NCBI GenBank assembly: GCA_965207385.1
Contig: CBDBLZ010000017.1
Span: 1 to 64,000, forward strand
Reading direction: 5' to 3'
DNA from: CAZXEU01 sp965207385
Lineage (GTDB): Bacteria; Bacteroidota; Rhodothermia; Rhodothermales; Bin80
DNA: 64,000 nt
The notes under the pieces are model-generated. The model was given only the letters and a program-made list of their open reading frames with translations, had not been told where the DNA came from and searched no databases. A program made the position numbers and the translations under genes. This document shows, piece after piece, positions 53,561 through 63,602 of the stretch (positions are counted from its first letter, which is position 1; each line of letters starts with the position of its first letter).

Positions 53561-54141
53561 TTGCTTGGACTGGCTGATGACATCAATCGGCGTTCCTGCT
53601 TACGCTTCCTGCGGCAGCCATTGCCGCATGATGGACCCGGAGAACGTGCGAGCTGACACCTTGTCGACTACTACCGATCACTGGTACCCGCATGGATACT
53701 GGTCCAGTTTCTACCTGCCCATAATACCAAACCATTGCCACAATTCACGTGCAAATTCGGCTAATCCGGTATGGCAATCGGCCGCTTACGGGGGGCGTAG
53801 TATCGCGGTTCGCACAGCGGAACCAATCAAGGCGTCCATCCTGCGCCTTGTCCCCAAGGCGCCTGGAAGTACCAGATACGCTTTACGTGACGCGCAGTGA
53901 CGCCAGAGCCGGCAATCTCAAGATAGATTGGGCCCTACCCGTGCCAGATTCGAACAACTCGCGCTGACGGTCAGGGATGCCAATCTACAGGTCAGCAAGA
54001 CAGGAGACCAATTGGCAGTGGTGCCTGTGATGAAGCGGACGGTCTGCCGGACCAATTGGGGACAAAGGAATGGCTGGCCTGTTTCCCCATAGCGACTCCG
54101 CGCGGGACCTGTAACAAGCCCGTGCAAAGCCGTAGATCGCC
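53561..54141. other. divergent intergenic region with a hairpin
   Basis: 581 bases between the FAD oxidase and ABC exporter operons; both promoters should be here. GCGCCTTG-TCCC-CAAGGCGC (53843-53862) is a perfect 8-bp stem without a T-run, so it is an attenuator or regulator site rather than a normal terminator. No open frame looks real, and no tRNA could be folded. Confidence 0.45.
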
Positions 54142-55080
54142 ATGCCGCCGAGTGTCTTCATCCGCAACCTCCGCAAGAGCTACGGTAGGGTAAAGGCCGT
54201 GCGAGGCGTCAGCTTCGAGGTACGGAAGGGCGAGGTTTTCGGTTTGCTGGGACCAAATGGGGCGGGCAAGACAACCACTATCGAGTGCATTCTGGGCTTG
54301 CGTCAGCCGGACAGCGGAGAAGTCCGCATCTGCGGTCTCGACTCATTCCGTCGTCCGCGGGAGGTAAGGCAGCGGATCGGCGCCGCGCTTCAAACCATGG
54401 CCCTGCAAGACAAGATCACGCCGCGTGAAGCGCTGCGCCTCTTCGGTGCATTCTACCGTACAGGACACCAGCCGGATGCATTGCTCAGGCGATTTGACCT
54501 GCTGGACAAGGCCCGCTCCGCCTTTGGCACGCTATCAGGCGGCCAGCGACAGCGGCTGGCACTGGCCTTGGCCTTTCAGAACGATCCCGACGTCATCTTC
54601 CTCGACGAGCCGACAGCGGGCCTGGACCCCTCGACCCGCATCCGGCTGCGCAGCTATGTAAGGCAAATGAGCAACGAGGGGCACTCCGTACTGCTCACCA
54701 CTCACTACATGGAAGAAGCCGAACAGCTCTGCGACCGCATTGCCATCATGAACCACGGCCGCATCCTTGCGCTGGACTCCCCTCTTGCGCTGATCGAACA
54801 ATCGAGCGTGATGCCAACAATCTGCCTTCAGGCCGCACAGAGGATTGATCCCGGGATGCTCGAGCAAATCTCGGACGTGCAGGACATTGCGTGCAAAGGC
54901 AACAGCGCTCGCTTTAGGGCAAAGAGTATCAATCAGGCCCTGGCCGAACTTGTGGCGCTACTTGACAGCGAACGTGTAGACATCGCTGCACTGGTGGTGG
55001 AAAAGCCCGGCCTTGAAGAGGTATTCGTGGAGCTTACGAGCGGGAGTCAGACTCCAAAGGTGATGTCCGACACGCCATGA
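54142..55080 (+). CDS. ABC exporter ATP-binding protein (ABC-2 type)
   Basis: A 312-residue ATPase. Walker A is LGPNGAGKTT (about 38-47), the signature is LSGGQRQRLALAL, Walker B is DVIFLDEPTAGLD, and the switch His is in LLTTHYMEEAEQLCDR. The last 80 residues match the C-terminal extension of drug-exporter ATPases. It is paired with the permease gene that begins 22 bases later. Together they should form a homodimeric exporter; substrate not known. The start ATG at 54142 opens a typical MPPSVFIRNLRKSYG. Confidence 0.92.
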   Translation: MPPSVFIRNLRKSYGRVKAVRGVSFEVRKGEVFGLLGPNGAGKTTTIECILGLRQPDSGEVRICGLDSFRRPREVRQRIGAALQTMALQDKITPREALRLFGAFYRTGHQPDALLRRFDLLDKARSAFGTLSGGQRQRLALALAFQNDPDVIFLDEPTAGLDPSTRIRLRSYVRQMSNEGHSVLLTTHYMEEAEQLCDRIAIMNHGRILALDSPLALIEQSSVMPTICLQAAQRIDPGMLEQISDVQDIACKGNSARFRAKSINQALAELVALLDSERVDIAALVVEKPGLEEVFVELTSGSQTPKVMSDTP

Positions 55081-55102
55081 ACCGAGTCGGCCTGCGACAC
55101 TC

Positions 55103-56686
55103 ATGATCAGTTTGCTGCCTCCGCTTGACATCGGCCTCCGGCTCTACTTCCGCAACAGGATGGCCTTGCTTTACGGCTACCTGTTCCCAACGCTTTTCCT
55201 CGTAGCCTTTGCCATCCTCTATCGCCACGAAACCGTGCCGCTGTTGCGGCACATGGGTGAGCTGCTGACAGTTACGGCCCTTGGAGGCGCGTGCTTCGGG
55301 CTGCCCACTGCCATGGTAAGCGAACGAGAGCGTGGCGTCTGGCGCCGCTTCAGGCTGGCGCCCGTGGCAACGTCCCAGCTGGTCGCCAGCATACTGCTGA
55401 CGCGCTACATTCTCCTGCTGACAGCGGCCTTGTTGCAGCTGGGATTGGCCATGGGCATTGGCATGCCTTTGCCCGACCATCTCATGGATCTCTGGCTGGC
55501 GTTTACGCTTGTTTCCTTTGCCTTCCTCGGCCTGGGTCTTGTCATCGCGATGCTGGCAGACAACGTGCCGGCAGTGCAGGCGCTGGGGCAATGCATCTTC
55601 CTGCCAATGCTCATCATCGGCGGCGTTGCCGTACGCCTTGAGAGTCTGCCGGTGTGGGCACAGCATGTGTCGGCCTTCTTTCCGGGGCGGTACGCCGTCG
55701 ACGCCATTCAGGATACCGTCAGCGGCATCGGCCTGGCAGGCGCACGCTTCAGCTTGGTAGCCTTGCTGCTCATCGGTCTGGCCGGCTGCATTGCCGGCTC
55801 CAAGCTCTTTCGCTGGGACGCCCGGGAGAAGTTCGGTGACCGAGGCGGCAAACCATGGCTGGCCGCAGCACTCTCAGCGTGGATAGCAGTGGGCATCTTG
55901 GCCGAACTCACTGGCCAGGTGGACGCTGGCCAACCGAAAGCAGCGCAAGAGTTACAAGTACCCGGCGACAGCTCCGCGACTCGCCCGCCTGCTGTGCAAG
56001 ACATGGAATCCGTGCAGGTGCCAGACTCAGCCGTTAAGGAAAAGGGACCGGGCCCAGCCTCGGACGAAATGGCATCCGACCCACTTGCGAACACCCTGGT
56101 CATGCGTGATTCGGTTGTTCGACCAGAGCCCGCAGCGCCGGACATTCGGTCCATTGTAGACGAATCCGGCGGTGCAGAGCCACCCGCAACGTGGCAGGAT
56201 GTCACCTCGGCTGACGTAATGCGTGACCTGCGCTTCGATCGCCTTCCGGACGACAGAGGGGTCATCGCGCCCGTTGCCACCAAGAGGGACCGCCTTGGGT
56301 CAGGGCCTGCGGACCTGCTTCAGTGCGTACGCTCCAGGCTGGGTTTCTGGCAGCCTGGACAAGTTGATGACCCCGTGCAGCGGACGCGCAGTTTCCTGTA
56401 CGTTGCCGCTGTGCCTGACATGTTCCAGTACGAAGAATTGGAACGGTGGGTGCCGCTAGCCGTGTTCGACCATCTCAGATACTCCGTTGGGGATGAACAG
56501 CTCGTCAAGGTGCTCTACTGGATTGCTACGCATCCGGATGAAGGCGACGTTTCTGCCGCCAGCGAACTTGCCGCGGTCTGCCTTGACATGGGAGGTCCGA
56601 GTGATGAAGATACGCTCAGGGAACGGACCGTATTCTACGCGCTCAAATTGCTCGGCCGGATTACAGGCAACATTCCGGTGCAGTGA
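55103..56686 (+). CDS. ABC-2 type permease with a long C-terminal extension
   Basis: A 527-residue protein. Residues 1-240 are a normal ABC-2 permease with six helices (KGFNL-type exporter: RERGVWRRFRLAP, LGLGLVIAMLADN, FFPGRYAVDAI). A seventh helix follows (about 248-266). Residues about 270-375 are Pro/Ala/Ser-rich and likely disordered, and about 375-527 form a folded domain (VMRDLRFDRLPDDRGV, ERWVPLAVFDHLRYSVGDEQ, VLYWIATHPDEGD) that I do not recognise. The helix count places the extension outside the cytoplasm. Usual ABC-2 permeases have 240-380 residues, so the tail is unusual. Confidence 0.85.
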   Translation: MISLLPPLDIGLRLYFRNRMALLYGYLFPTLFLVAFAILYRHETVPLLRHMGELLTVTALGGACFGLPTAMVSERERGVWRRFRLAPVATSQLVASILLTRYILLLTAALLQLGLAMGIGMPLPDHLMDLWLAFTLVSFAFLGLGLVIAMLADNVPAVQALGQCIFLPMLIIGGVAVRLESLPVWAQHVSAFFPGRYAVDAIQDTVSGIGLAGARFSLVALLLIGLAGCIAGSKLFRWDAREKFGDRGGKPWLAAALSAWIAVGILAELTGQVDAGQPKAAQELQVPGDSSATRPPAVQDMESVQVPDSAVKEKGPGPASDEMASDPLANTLVMRDSVVRPEPAAPDIRSIVDESGGAEPPATWQDVTSADVMRDLRFDRLPDDRGVIAPVATKRDRLGSGPADLLQCVRSRLGFWQPGQVDDPVQRTRSFLYVAAVPDMFQYEELERWVPLAVFDHLRYSVGDEQLVKVLYWIATHPDEGDVSAASELAAVCLDMGGPSDEDTLRERTVFYALKLLGRITGNIPVQ

Positions 56687-56872
56687 CGGGCATCCGCCGG
56701 CAGACGGTGGCGCAGGCACGCAAATCACTGCCGGCCCCCTGCAATGCATTGGCGAATCCCCAATGGACAGCGTGTGGCATTACCAGCTCGCGCTTGAAGA
56801 TGCAGACCCTATTCTAGGCCTTTCACCTGCACATCAATACTGGTCAAGTCCACACCCGTATAGCAAGATTGC

Positions 56873-59467
56873 TCAGCGCAGGAAGGTGTAGTTGACCTTG
56901 ATCAGGAATACATTGCTCGGAATAATGTCAAATGCATCAGAGACCTGCCTCCCCATGGGAGTATTGTAGGGGGAGGCTCCCCAGGGCGCAAGCGGATTGA
57001 GCTCGTTTTCTGCCCGGCGGCCCTGTGTCCAGACGAGATAGAGCACCGAGCCCGGCCGGTATTCCCAGCGGAGGACCGTATTTGCTTGCATGTTGCTGAA
57101 AGCAAAATCGTCCCGCTTCGGGAACGGATCGAAGGGAAGCATGGTATCGCGGTCCCGCAGGATCTGAAACTGCTCGTAACGGCCTCGGGCCAAGAATAGC
57201 TGGCCGTAGAATTGCAGCGAAAGCCGGGGCGTAAAAGTAATGGTGCTGCGAACGGTAAGATCAATCGAGCGCGTATCACGAGCTCCGAATACGGGTACAA
57301 AATAGTGGCCGTTCGCATCGAATGGCTCGGCCTCTGCCAGTATCCCTCCGAGCAGGCCTTCGTCGTCGAAGAGTACGTAATCGTCGGGGCCGAGCTCATC
57401 CGGCGGACTGTTTTCGGAGCCAATCATCCAGCCGCCCTCGCTTCGAACGAACGGTTCGTTGGACGACCAGGCGACCACATCGTCCTCCCATTCTGCTTCG
57501 ATTTCGCCCAGTAGCGACAAGCGCGAGCCTACGGTCCAGTTGGCACTCATTTCCAGCTCGTATTGTATGCCCCCATTCTCTTCAAATGTGACTCCGAGCT
57601 CCGGCCCGACCTGCCAGGGGCGCCTCTCGTCAGTCCGAAACTCTCCGCCGACTGCTACGGCGCCGGGCAGGGCGCGCGGCCAAAGCCCCCTGGTCTCAAA
57701 CAGGTCGTAGCCGCCAAAAGGGCTTTCAACGAAAAGGTCGAAGCCCAAGTCCTGAAAACTGCGGGTGGTCCATCTTGAGAAAAGACGCACATCCATTCCC
57801 AGGTTCAAGCCGTCTTCGTATGACCATTGTTGCCCGCTGTTGAGCCCAATGAAGCCCCGCAGGAATGGACCAAAGGGCTGGCTGCCGTTTACCTCATGAT
57901 CTAGGCCGGCATCGAGGCTAACGTAATTGTTTCGGCGCAGCCTGCCTACTTCGTTCGGGTTAAATTTGTCGTCAAACAAGTTGGCGGTGAAATCATAGCG
58001 GAGGAACCCCTGACGCTTGGCTCCTCGGACAGAGGCCGCTACGCCGGTTTCCTGCGGCAATTCTTCGTCAGCCCCGCTGCGATGCGTGAAGCTGGCGAAG
58101 CCCACAAGGCTGTAGGCGTTGTCCATGAAGCGGATATCCCAGTCCGCGCCGCCAGCCAGACTGCGCAAACCGCCATCGGCCTCCGGGCCATCGAAGCCGG
58201 TCAGTATGCCCCCCACCGACGAGAAGGCTCTGATCTGCTGGCTGGCGCGCGCTACGCCGTAGTGCCGCGCCGGACTGAAATCATGTCCTGTCGTAGTTCC
58301 GAGCACACCGAAAGAGAGGCCCCGAGCCGTTCGGCCGGAGAGCTTCGCAGCCCCGATTATGGGCGCTTGTGCCCCCATGCGCCGGGTATAGAGCAGGTTT
58401 CCGCCTCCGCCCGGGCCTCCCTGGCCTAAGCTGAACTCGTAAATCTGAGTGCCCTCGACGAAGAACGGTCGCTGCTCACGAAAAAAGGTCTCGAAGGCCG
58501 TCAGGTTGAGCTCGGCCGGGTCGGCCTCAACCTGGCCGAAGTCGGGATTGATCGTCGCATCAAGTGTAATGCTGGAGCTGAGACCGATCTTGAGATCGCC
58601 TCCAATATCAAGATTGCCGTCGCGTACGCGTTCGCCAGGCTGGTCGCCGCTTTCCTCGGTCTGCAAGCGTGAGACCGTATATGGCTGAACCTGCACGTTG
58701 CGCCGGGGCGATATGCCGTGCAGCCCCTCCAGCAGCCCGTAGTTGGCAACCTGGTTGAAGCGGTCGGCGCGGCGCACAAGGGGCCACTGCGCCTGTTCAC
58801 CGCGCCTGGGCATTCGCCGCTCGAACTGGATGCCCCACGTCTGTTCGCTGGCTTCTGCAAAGCGCAGCATGCTGTAAGGAATGCGCATTTCCACGGTCCA
58901 GCCATCTGCAGTAAGGCGCGCGCTTGAGGCCCAGACGGCATCCCAGGACCGGTCTACGCCGCGGATGCCGCCGCCACCGCCACCGCCTCCACCGAAGCCG
59001 AAACCGGAGCGAATGCCATCGAATTGCACGCCGGCCGCACTTACGGCAAACACGTAGGCCGTCTTGCGATCAAAGTACGAGTCAATGGAGACAACAAACC
59101 AGTCCGCCTGGTTTATGAAATCCCGCCGGCCCAGAGTACGCATGATCTGACCCGGAGCATCGTCGTGCATGGTCGCACCAATGTACAGGGCGCTGCTGCC
59201 ATAGAGGACGCGCACCTCGGTCGCCTGCGTGGCCTCATCGCCTTCGTTGGGTTCATACTGCCGGAATGCGTCCGCAAATGGGCCGGACTGCCAGTCAGCC
59301 TCGTCCAGAACGCCGTCGACTGAGATGGAGGTCTGGACAGCCTGGGCCGTCAGACTGGCACCTTCCGCAACCGACGTACTGCGCGTCTGGGCCAGAGAAG
59401 CGGTCATAGAAGCTGCCGCGCTCAGGAAAGCAACTACGGGTACGATGGCCTTTCTCATGGCAGGCAT
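56873..59467 (-). CDS. DUF5916 outer-membrane barrel protein with CBM9-like N-terminal domain
   Basis: An 864-residue exported protein with a signal peptide (ending ASLAQ), a CBM9-like carbohydrate-binding domain (about 40-215, from ISVDGVLDEADWQSGPFADAF to GWTVEMRIPYSMLRFA) and a long C-terminal beta-barrel (DUF5916). A run of nine glycines lies in a loop near residue 165. The N-terminal 22 residues of the longer frame are rejected; the ATG at 59467 or 59458 (MRKAIVPVV) is the start. This family is widespread in Bacteroidota and is thought to bind glycans at the cell surface. No T9SS signal is present. Confidence 0.85.
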   Translation of the reverse strand: MPAMRKAIVPVVAFLSAAASMTASLAQTRSTSVAEGASLTAQAVQTSISVDGVLDEADWQSGPFADAFRQYEPNEGDEATQATEVRVLYGSSALYIGATMHDDAPGQIMRTLGRRDFINQADWFVVSIDSYFDRKTAYVFAVSAAGVQFDGIRSGFGFGGGGGGGGGIRGVDRSWDAVWASSARLTADGWTVEMRIPYSMLRFAEASEQTWGIQFERRMPRRGEQAQWPLVRRADRFNQVANYGLLEGLHGISPRRNVQVQPYTVSRLQTEESGDQPGERVRDGNLDIGGDLKIGLSSSITLDATINPDFGQVEADPAELNLTAFETFFREQRPFFVEGTQIYEFSLGQGGPGGGGNLLYTRRMGAQAPIIGAAKLSGRTARGLSFGVLGTTTGHDFSPARHYGVARASQQIRAFSSVGGILTGFDGPEADGGLRSLAGGADWDIRFMDNAYSLVGFASFTHRSGADEELPQETGVAASVRGAKRQGFLRYDFTANLFDDKFNPNEVGRLRRNNYVSLDAGLDHEVNGSQPFGPFLRGFIGLNSGQQWSYEDGLNLGMDVRLFSRWTTRSFQDLGFDLFVESPFGGYDLFETRGLWPRALPGAVAVGGEFRTDERRPWQVGPELGVTFEENGGIQYELEMSANWTVGSRLSLLGEIEAEWEDDVVAWSSNEPFVRSEGGWMIGSENSPPDELGPDDYVLFDDEGLLGGILAEAEPFDANGHYFVPVFGARDTRSIDLTVRSTITFTPRLSLQFYGQLFLARGRYEQFQILRDRDTMLPFDPFPKRDDFAFSNMQANTVLRWEYRPGSVLYLVWTQGRRAENELNPLAPWGASPYNTPMGRQVSDAFDIIPSNVFLIKVNYTFLR

Positions 59468-60359
59468 GTCGATATCGGTGAATTCATCTAGATCGAAGGC
59501 AGAGACCCCGCGTACAGTGCCGTGCACGCGCAACAGTAGGCCCGCGCGGAGCCGGGACGCAGCAGCGTCAGGGAAGGAAAGCTGAACATTGCGTGAGAGT
59601 CAACAGCACTGGCTGACAAGGGCGGGCGTTCCGCAGCGGATCGCTCATACTGCGCATCTGCCGCCGGTGGCAAAGTGATGCCGTGAATTCCGGAGTGACC
59701 CGGAACCATGGCAGAATCGATACGGAGCGGCAGGCCCACCGGAACGCCGGATTGTCGCATAGGGATTGAAGCGCAAATCCATTGCGCCAGAATCAGGCAC
59801 AGCCGGCACTTTCGTTCTAGTCTCCGGCAATAAGTGGAGGGCACCATGCCAGCCCCTCGCAAGGTAGATTAGCTCAAGCAGCTGCAACGTCGACGTGAAT
59901 GTTACGTCGCCTGCAATCGTCGGATCTCCGAATGGGCATCCCGGGTGCCACCTGGGTGTCGTCCGAGTCACGCGCGTTTGGAGGTACTGGAATCCTATCG
60001 GCCCGTAGTGCCCGGTTTCCTCCACGCGAAGCTTGACGGTTAGACGGATTATTCTCGGCTTCAATGAATCAGGGCGTGGAATCAGTAGCACGGATGGTAC
60101 AGAACACCTGTCAGAATTGTTATAGACGCCAGCGGGTGGGGCCGCATTCCGTGAGCGATTCGCTAGCGGCTATGCCGCCCAAGGCTGCCCGTGCCCGCAT
60201 CGCCACTGGAGCACGGGTCAGCTAGTCCCCCGCTTGGACGGAATACCGGCAGCAATGACTCCGAGGGTATCGCGCAGTCTCTTGCTCCCGGCGCGAGCTG
60301 ACGGCTACCTGCATTCGTTACACGTGAAGGGGACTGCGGCATAGAACGCGCCTCCGGAC
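59468..60359. other. long intergenic region, no recognisable gene
   Basis: 892 bases between two divergent genes. The longest frame (about 59645-60091, minus) has 148 codons but matches nothing and has an unusual composition. A promoter for each neighbour is expected here; none is evident. It could include a decayed gene. Confidence 0.45.
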
Positions 60360-62051
60360 ATGCGTATTTTGTCAGAGGACCTTAACCCCGACTCTACCGT
60401 GCGCCATTCTTTGCTGTCCGTTTGCGCAATAGTCTTCATCACTTCCGGTTGCACGACTACCTCCCATAACCGGCCCAACATAGTCGTAATCCTGGCCGAT
60501 GACATGGGCTTTTCCGACATAGGCCCATATGGCGGCGAGATCCGGACTCCCAGTCTGGACCGGCTGGCAGCCGGAGGCCTGCGCTTTACAGAATTCTACA
60601 ATTCTGCCCGGTGCTGCCCGACGCGCGCATCCCTCCTTACGGGCCTGTACCCACACCAGACCGGTGTCGGGCACATGACGGGAGACGACGGGCTTCCCGG
60701 CTATCGTGGAGACCTCAACAATCAGAGTGTAACGATCGCCCAGGCCCTCAAGGAGGCCGGGTATCGCACGTACATGTCGGGCAAGTGGCACGTTACGGGC
60801 CAGATGGGACACTGGACCGGCGACAGTACAAGAACTTCCACGCACAATTGGCCGCTTCAGCGTGGATTTGACCGCTTCTACGGCACAATTATCGGTGCCG
60901 GCAGCTTCTATGATCCGGTAACGTTGACGGAAGGCAATACGCCCGTTGCCCCGGATTCGGGCCAATACTATTACACCGACGCTATAACAGAGAGAGCAAC
61001 CGAGTACGTTCAGGCACACGCGCGAGAAATCAGCCAGGAGCCCTTCTTCATGTACGTTGCCTACACCGCGCCCCACTGGCCTCTCCATGCCCTGCCCGAA
61101 GACATCGCGCAGTATGCCGGACGCTATGACGCAGGATGGGACGTGTTGCGCCGTGAGCGTCTCGCTCGCATGACGGACATGGGCATAGTCAGTCCGGACT
61201 GGCCGCTTACGCCGCGTGATCCGAGAGTCCCCGCTTGGGAAGATGTCGCGGATGAGGAGCGTGCATGGTATCGCAGGGCCATGGAGGTGTATGCGGCCCA
61301 GGTTGAAGTCATGGATCGCGGAATCGGCCGCATCATCGCAGAGCTGAAGTCGACGGGCCAGTTCGAGAATACGCTGATCATGTTTCTGGCAGACAACGGC
61401 GGCTGCGCCGAAATACTGACGCCGGCGTGGCAGGGCCTCTTCATCGCAAGAAGAACCCGGGCGGGTGATACCGTGGCCGTCGGCAATGACATCTCGAATC
61501 TTCCCGGTCCGGAGGAAAGCTACCAGAGCTACGGCCCTGCCTGGGCGAATGCGAGCAATACGCCTTTCAGGCGCTACAAGCACTGGGTGCACGAAGGAGG
61601 CATCGCGACGCCCTTCATTATCCACTGGCCAGCGCGCTATCGCGAAGGCGGAGGGCTGACCCGCGAGGTCGGCCACATTATCGATGTCATGGCAACCTCC
61701 CTCGACGCGGCAGAAGCGGCCTATCCCAAAGAGTATGCGGGAAGCATCATCACGCCAATTGAGGGAAAGAGCCTGCTACCCATACTGGACGAGGCCTCCT
61801 TCGAGAGAGGCCCGCTTTTCTGGGAGCACGAAGGTCACCGCGCGGTTCGCGTCGGCAAGTGGAAGCTGGTGGCCGTGGCTCGTGGCGACTGGGAGCTCTA
61901 TGACCTGGAAGCAGACCGGTCGGAAATGAACGATCTGGCAGAGAGGATGCCCGTGCGTGCAGCCGAGATGGCTGCGCTCTACCAGGCGTGGGCCGAACGT
62001 GCAAACGTAATGGCACTGCCCGATCTGCAGGCACACCGACGAAACAGGTAA
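60360..62051 (+). CDS. sulfatase, exported lipoprotein
   Basis: A 563-residue formylglycine-dependent arylsulfatase-family enzyme. A lipobox FITSGC (Cys31) anchors it. The N-terminal metal site is ILADDMGFSD (Asp47, Asp48), and the catalytic formylglycine is Cys85 in CCPTRASLLTG (the C-x-P-x-R motif). SGKWHVTG holds the conserved Lys and His, and FLADNGGC the later Asp and Asn metal ligands. Substrates are sulfate esters, perhaps of marine polysaccharides. The sulfatase-activating enzyme is not in the window. It converges with the second oxidase cluster. Confidence 0.92.
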   Translation: MRILSEDLNPDSTVRHSLLSVCAIVFITSGCTTTSHNRPNIVVILADDMGFSDIGPYGGEIRTPSLDRLAAGGLRFTEFYNSARCCPTRASLLTGLYPHQTGVGHMTGDDGLPGYRGDLNNQSVTIAQALKEAGYRTYMSGKWHVTGQMGHWTGDSTRTSTHNWPLQRGFDRFYGTIIGAGSFYDPVTLTEGNTPVAPDSGQYYYTDAITERATEYVQAHAREISQEPFFMYVAYTAPHWPLHALPEDIAQYAGRYDAGWDVLRRERLARMTDMGIVSPDWPLTPRDPRVPAWEDVADEERAWYRRAMEVYAAQVEVMDRGIGRIIAELKSTGQFENTLIMFLADNGGCAEILTPAWQGLFIARRTRAGDTVAVGNDISNLPGPEESYQSYGPAWANASNTPFRRYKHWVHEGGIATPFIIHWPARYREGGGLTREVGHIIDVMATSLDAAEAAYPKEYAGSIITPIEGKSLLPILDEASFERGPLFWEHEGHRAVRVGKWKLVAVARGDWELYDLEADRSEMNDLAERMPVRAAEMAALYQAWAERANVMALPDLQAHRRNR

Positions 62052-62170
62052 ACGTCGACTCACCGAGGCCTTCACGCACACTTTGCGCGCAACCCCGAGT
62101 CGCAGATGGCTTTCTTCTCGGCTTGCTCCGGCTGCGACAACCGCTGAATCCGGCATTGCCGGTCCCGCAC

Positions 62171-63106
62171 CTAGAAGACGAAGCGGCTGATGGCTTCCTC
62201 GAATTCCGCTTGCGTCTCGTGCACGATGACCGTACCGCGCATGCTGTAATGGCCGCCTCCACAGAGTTGGGCGCAAGCTATTTCCATTTCTGGCGCGGCC
62301 GCGATCTCCGTGATGCCTGCCTCATGCAACCGGTCCAGAACCCGCGTTGACAGCCTCTGGTCCATGGACACCAGTACCGTGCTGTCCGGGAGCATGTGCT
62401 CCTCCTGCGAAATCCACCGGTACGGAGGATACTGGCGCCGGCGCGTCTGATCCTCACTGATCGGCATCACCTTCGTCATCGACTCCCGAAATTCCCGCGT
62501 TGACATTTCCGGCACAAACCACACGGGTATGACCAGGCCCGGAATGACATCCTGCTTGACCCGCATGTTGGGAAGGCCAAAGCTGTGGATGACGTCTCTT
62601 GCAGAGAGGTTTGCAATCACCGGTTGCCCCTTTAGCAGATGCAATTCATTGAGAACCAGGACATCATCCGCACCGCGCGGGTCTTCCGGATCAATCTGCA
62701 TCGGCTTGGTAGGCGTCGTGAGCCCGAATTCGCCGTCGGCTCCCGGATAGACGACATTCCACGCAAACTGCTCCGCGATCACGTTTACAATGAGCGCCTC
62801 GCTCTCGTCCGGGAAATCGTTCTTTATTTCCGCCCAGATGGGGAAGGCGAAGCCCACAAGAAGTACGGCCTCGGCCACCACCACGCCGCCTTCCAGATAA
62901 GTCGAAAACTTGCTCTTCACGCCGCGATAGTTTGCCTTAGGCTGTCGCTTGGCGCTAAAGCGATACAGTGTGTACAAGAAGAACGGCGCCCAGAACACGA
63001 AGAGCGCGATCATGAGCCAGTGCACCCAGCTCATCATGGCATCTATGGGCGCGCCGTGCCCGGAGGCATCCAGGGGCATGCCCATCACCTTGCTCAGATC
63101 GAACAT
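62171..63106 (-). CDS. cytochrome c oxidase subunit II of the second cluster, with long insert
   Basis: A 311-residue subunit II without a haem domain. Two N-terminal helices (about 28-50 and 74-92) precede a CuA domain: His174 (DVIHS), then Cys278, Cys282, His286 and Met289 (CAQLCGGGHYSM), with Gln280 where Glu is usual. About 80 residues (198-278) separate the VWFVP strand from the first Cys, roughly 55 more than in CtaC upstream. Bacteroidota subunit II proteins often have an insertion here. It is the last gene of the second cluster, so electrons would come from a separate cytochrome. Confidence 0.88.
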   Translation of the reverse strand: MFDLSKVMGMPLDASGHGAPIDAMMSWVHWLMIALFVFWAPFFLYTLYRFSAKRQPKANYRGVKSKFSTYLEGGVVVAEAVLLVGFAFPIWAEIKNDFPDESEALIVNVIAEQFAWNVVYPGADGEFGLTTPTKPMQIDPEDPRGADDVLVLNELHLLKGQPVIANLSARDVIHSFGLPNMRVKQDVIPGLVIPVWFVPEMSTREFRESMTKVMPISEDQTRRRQYPPYRWISQEEHMLPDSTVLVSMDQRLSTRVLDRLHEAGITEIAAAPEMEIACAQLCGGGHYSMRGTVIVHETQAEFEEAISRFVF

Positions 63107-63111
63107 TTCAC

Positions 63112-63387
63112 TTACTGGTTGTTGGGGGTAAGATCACCCTGCTCATTGACGGCTACGTTGCCCGGACCCAGCCTCTTGGTCCGCTGCCGCATGTTAAAGA
63201 AGAATGCACCGATTCCGGCGCCCACAAACCCGATCATGAGAAGCAGCGACGCCATGGAAAAGAACAGGGCTCGAATGGTTGGCCCATTTGCGCCGCCCGT
63301 CCCGAGGCACTGCTCACACGCCGTGGCAATGCCTGGAACAAGCATGTATACGCAAACCCCGGCGAGAATGGAACTAACCAGGCGCAT
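63112..63387 (-). CDS. small membrane protein with periplasmic CxxC of the second oxidase cluster
   Basis: A 91-residue protein with a signal peptide-like N-terminus, the pair CEQC just after it (ATACEQCLGTGG), and one membrane helix (about 41-63). The ATG at 63387 is chosen; the longer frame from 63534 runs through the preceding gene. It lies five bases before the subunit II gene. The CxxC could bind copper or form a disulfide, so a role in oxidase assembly is possible. I do not recognise a family. Confidence 0.65.
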   Translation of the reverse strand: MRLVSSILAGVCVYMLVPGIATACEQCLGTGGANGPTIRALFFSMASLLLMIGFVGAGIGAFFFNMRQRTKRLGPGNVAVNEQGDLTPNNQ

Positions 63388-63395
63388 GATCCGAC

Positions 63396-63602
63396 CTACA
63401 GATAGCTCACGTTGCGAAACTTCTTCAGCACAGCACCACCGTACACTATCAGGCCCACAGCTACCAGGAACGCCACCAGGCCGCTGGCCAGCAGCAGCAG
63501 GCCACCGTCCGTCAGGTACATAAAGACTGCCCACACGCCATAGAGAATGGACACCAGAATGGATGCAGCGACGAAAACGATATGGAAGGCCTTAAGCGAC
63601 AT
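63396..63602 (-). CDS. small two-helix membrane protein of the second oxidase cluster
   Basis: A 68-residue hydrophobic protein with two predicted helices (about 7-30 and 34-57) and a basic C-terminus (LKKFRNVSYL). It overlaps the subunit IV gene by 11 bases and is eight bases before the CxxC gene. Such small proteins are frequent accessory subunits in oxidase operons. No family could be assigned. Confidence 0.65.
   Translation of the reverse strand: MSLKAFHIVFVAASILVSILYGVWAVFMYLTDGGLLLLASGLVAFLVAVGLIVYGGAVLKKFRNVSYL

Noticed and set aside
53947..53955. GTTCGAATC on the minus strand, like a tRNA T-loop
   Set aside because: The flanking bases cannot form the T-stem and no acceptor or anticodon arm is found.
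59645..60091. 148-codon minus-strand frame upstream of the sulfatase
   Set aside because: No family match and a shadow-like composition; kept only as part of an unexplained intergenic region.
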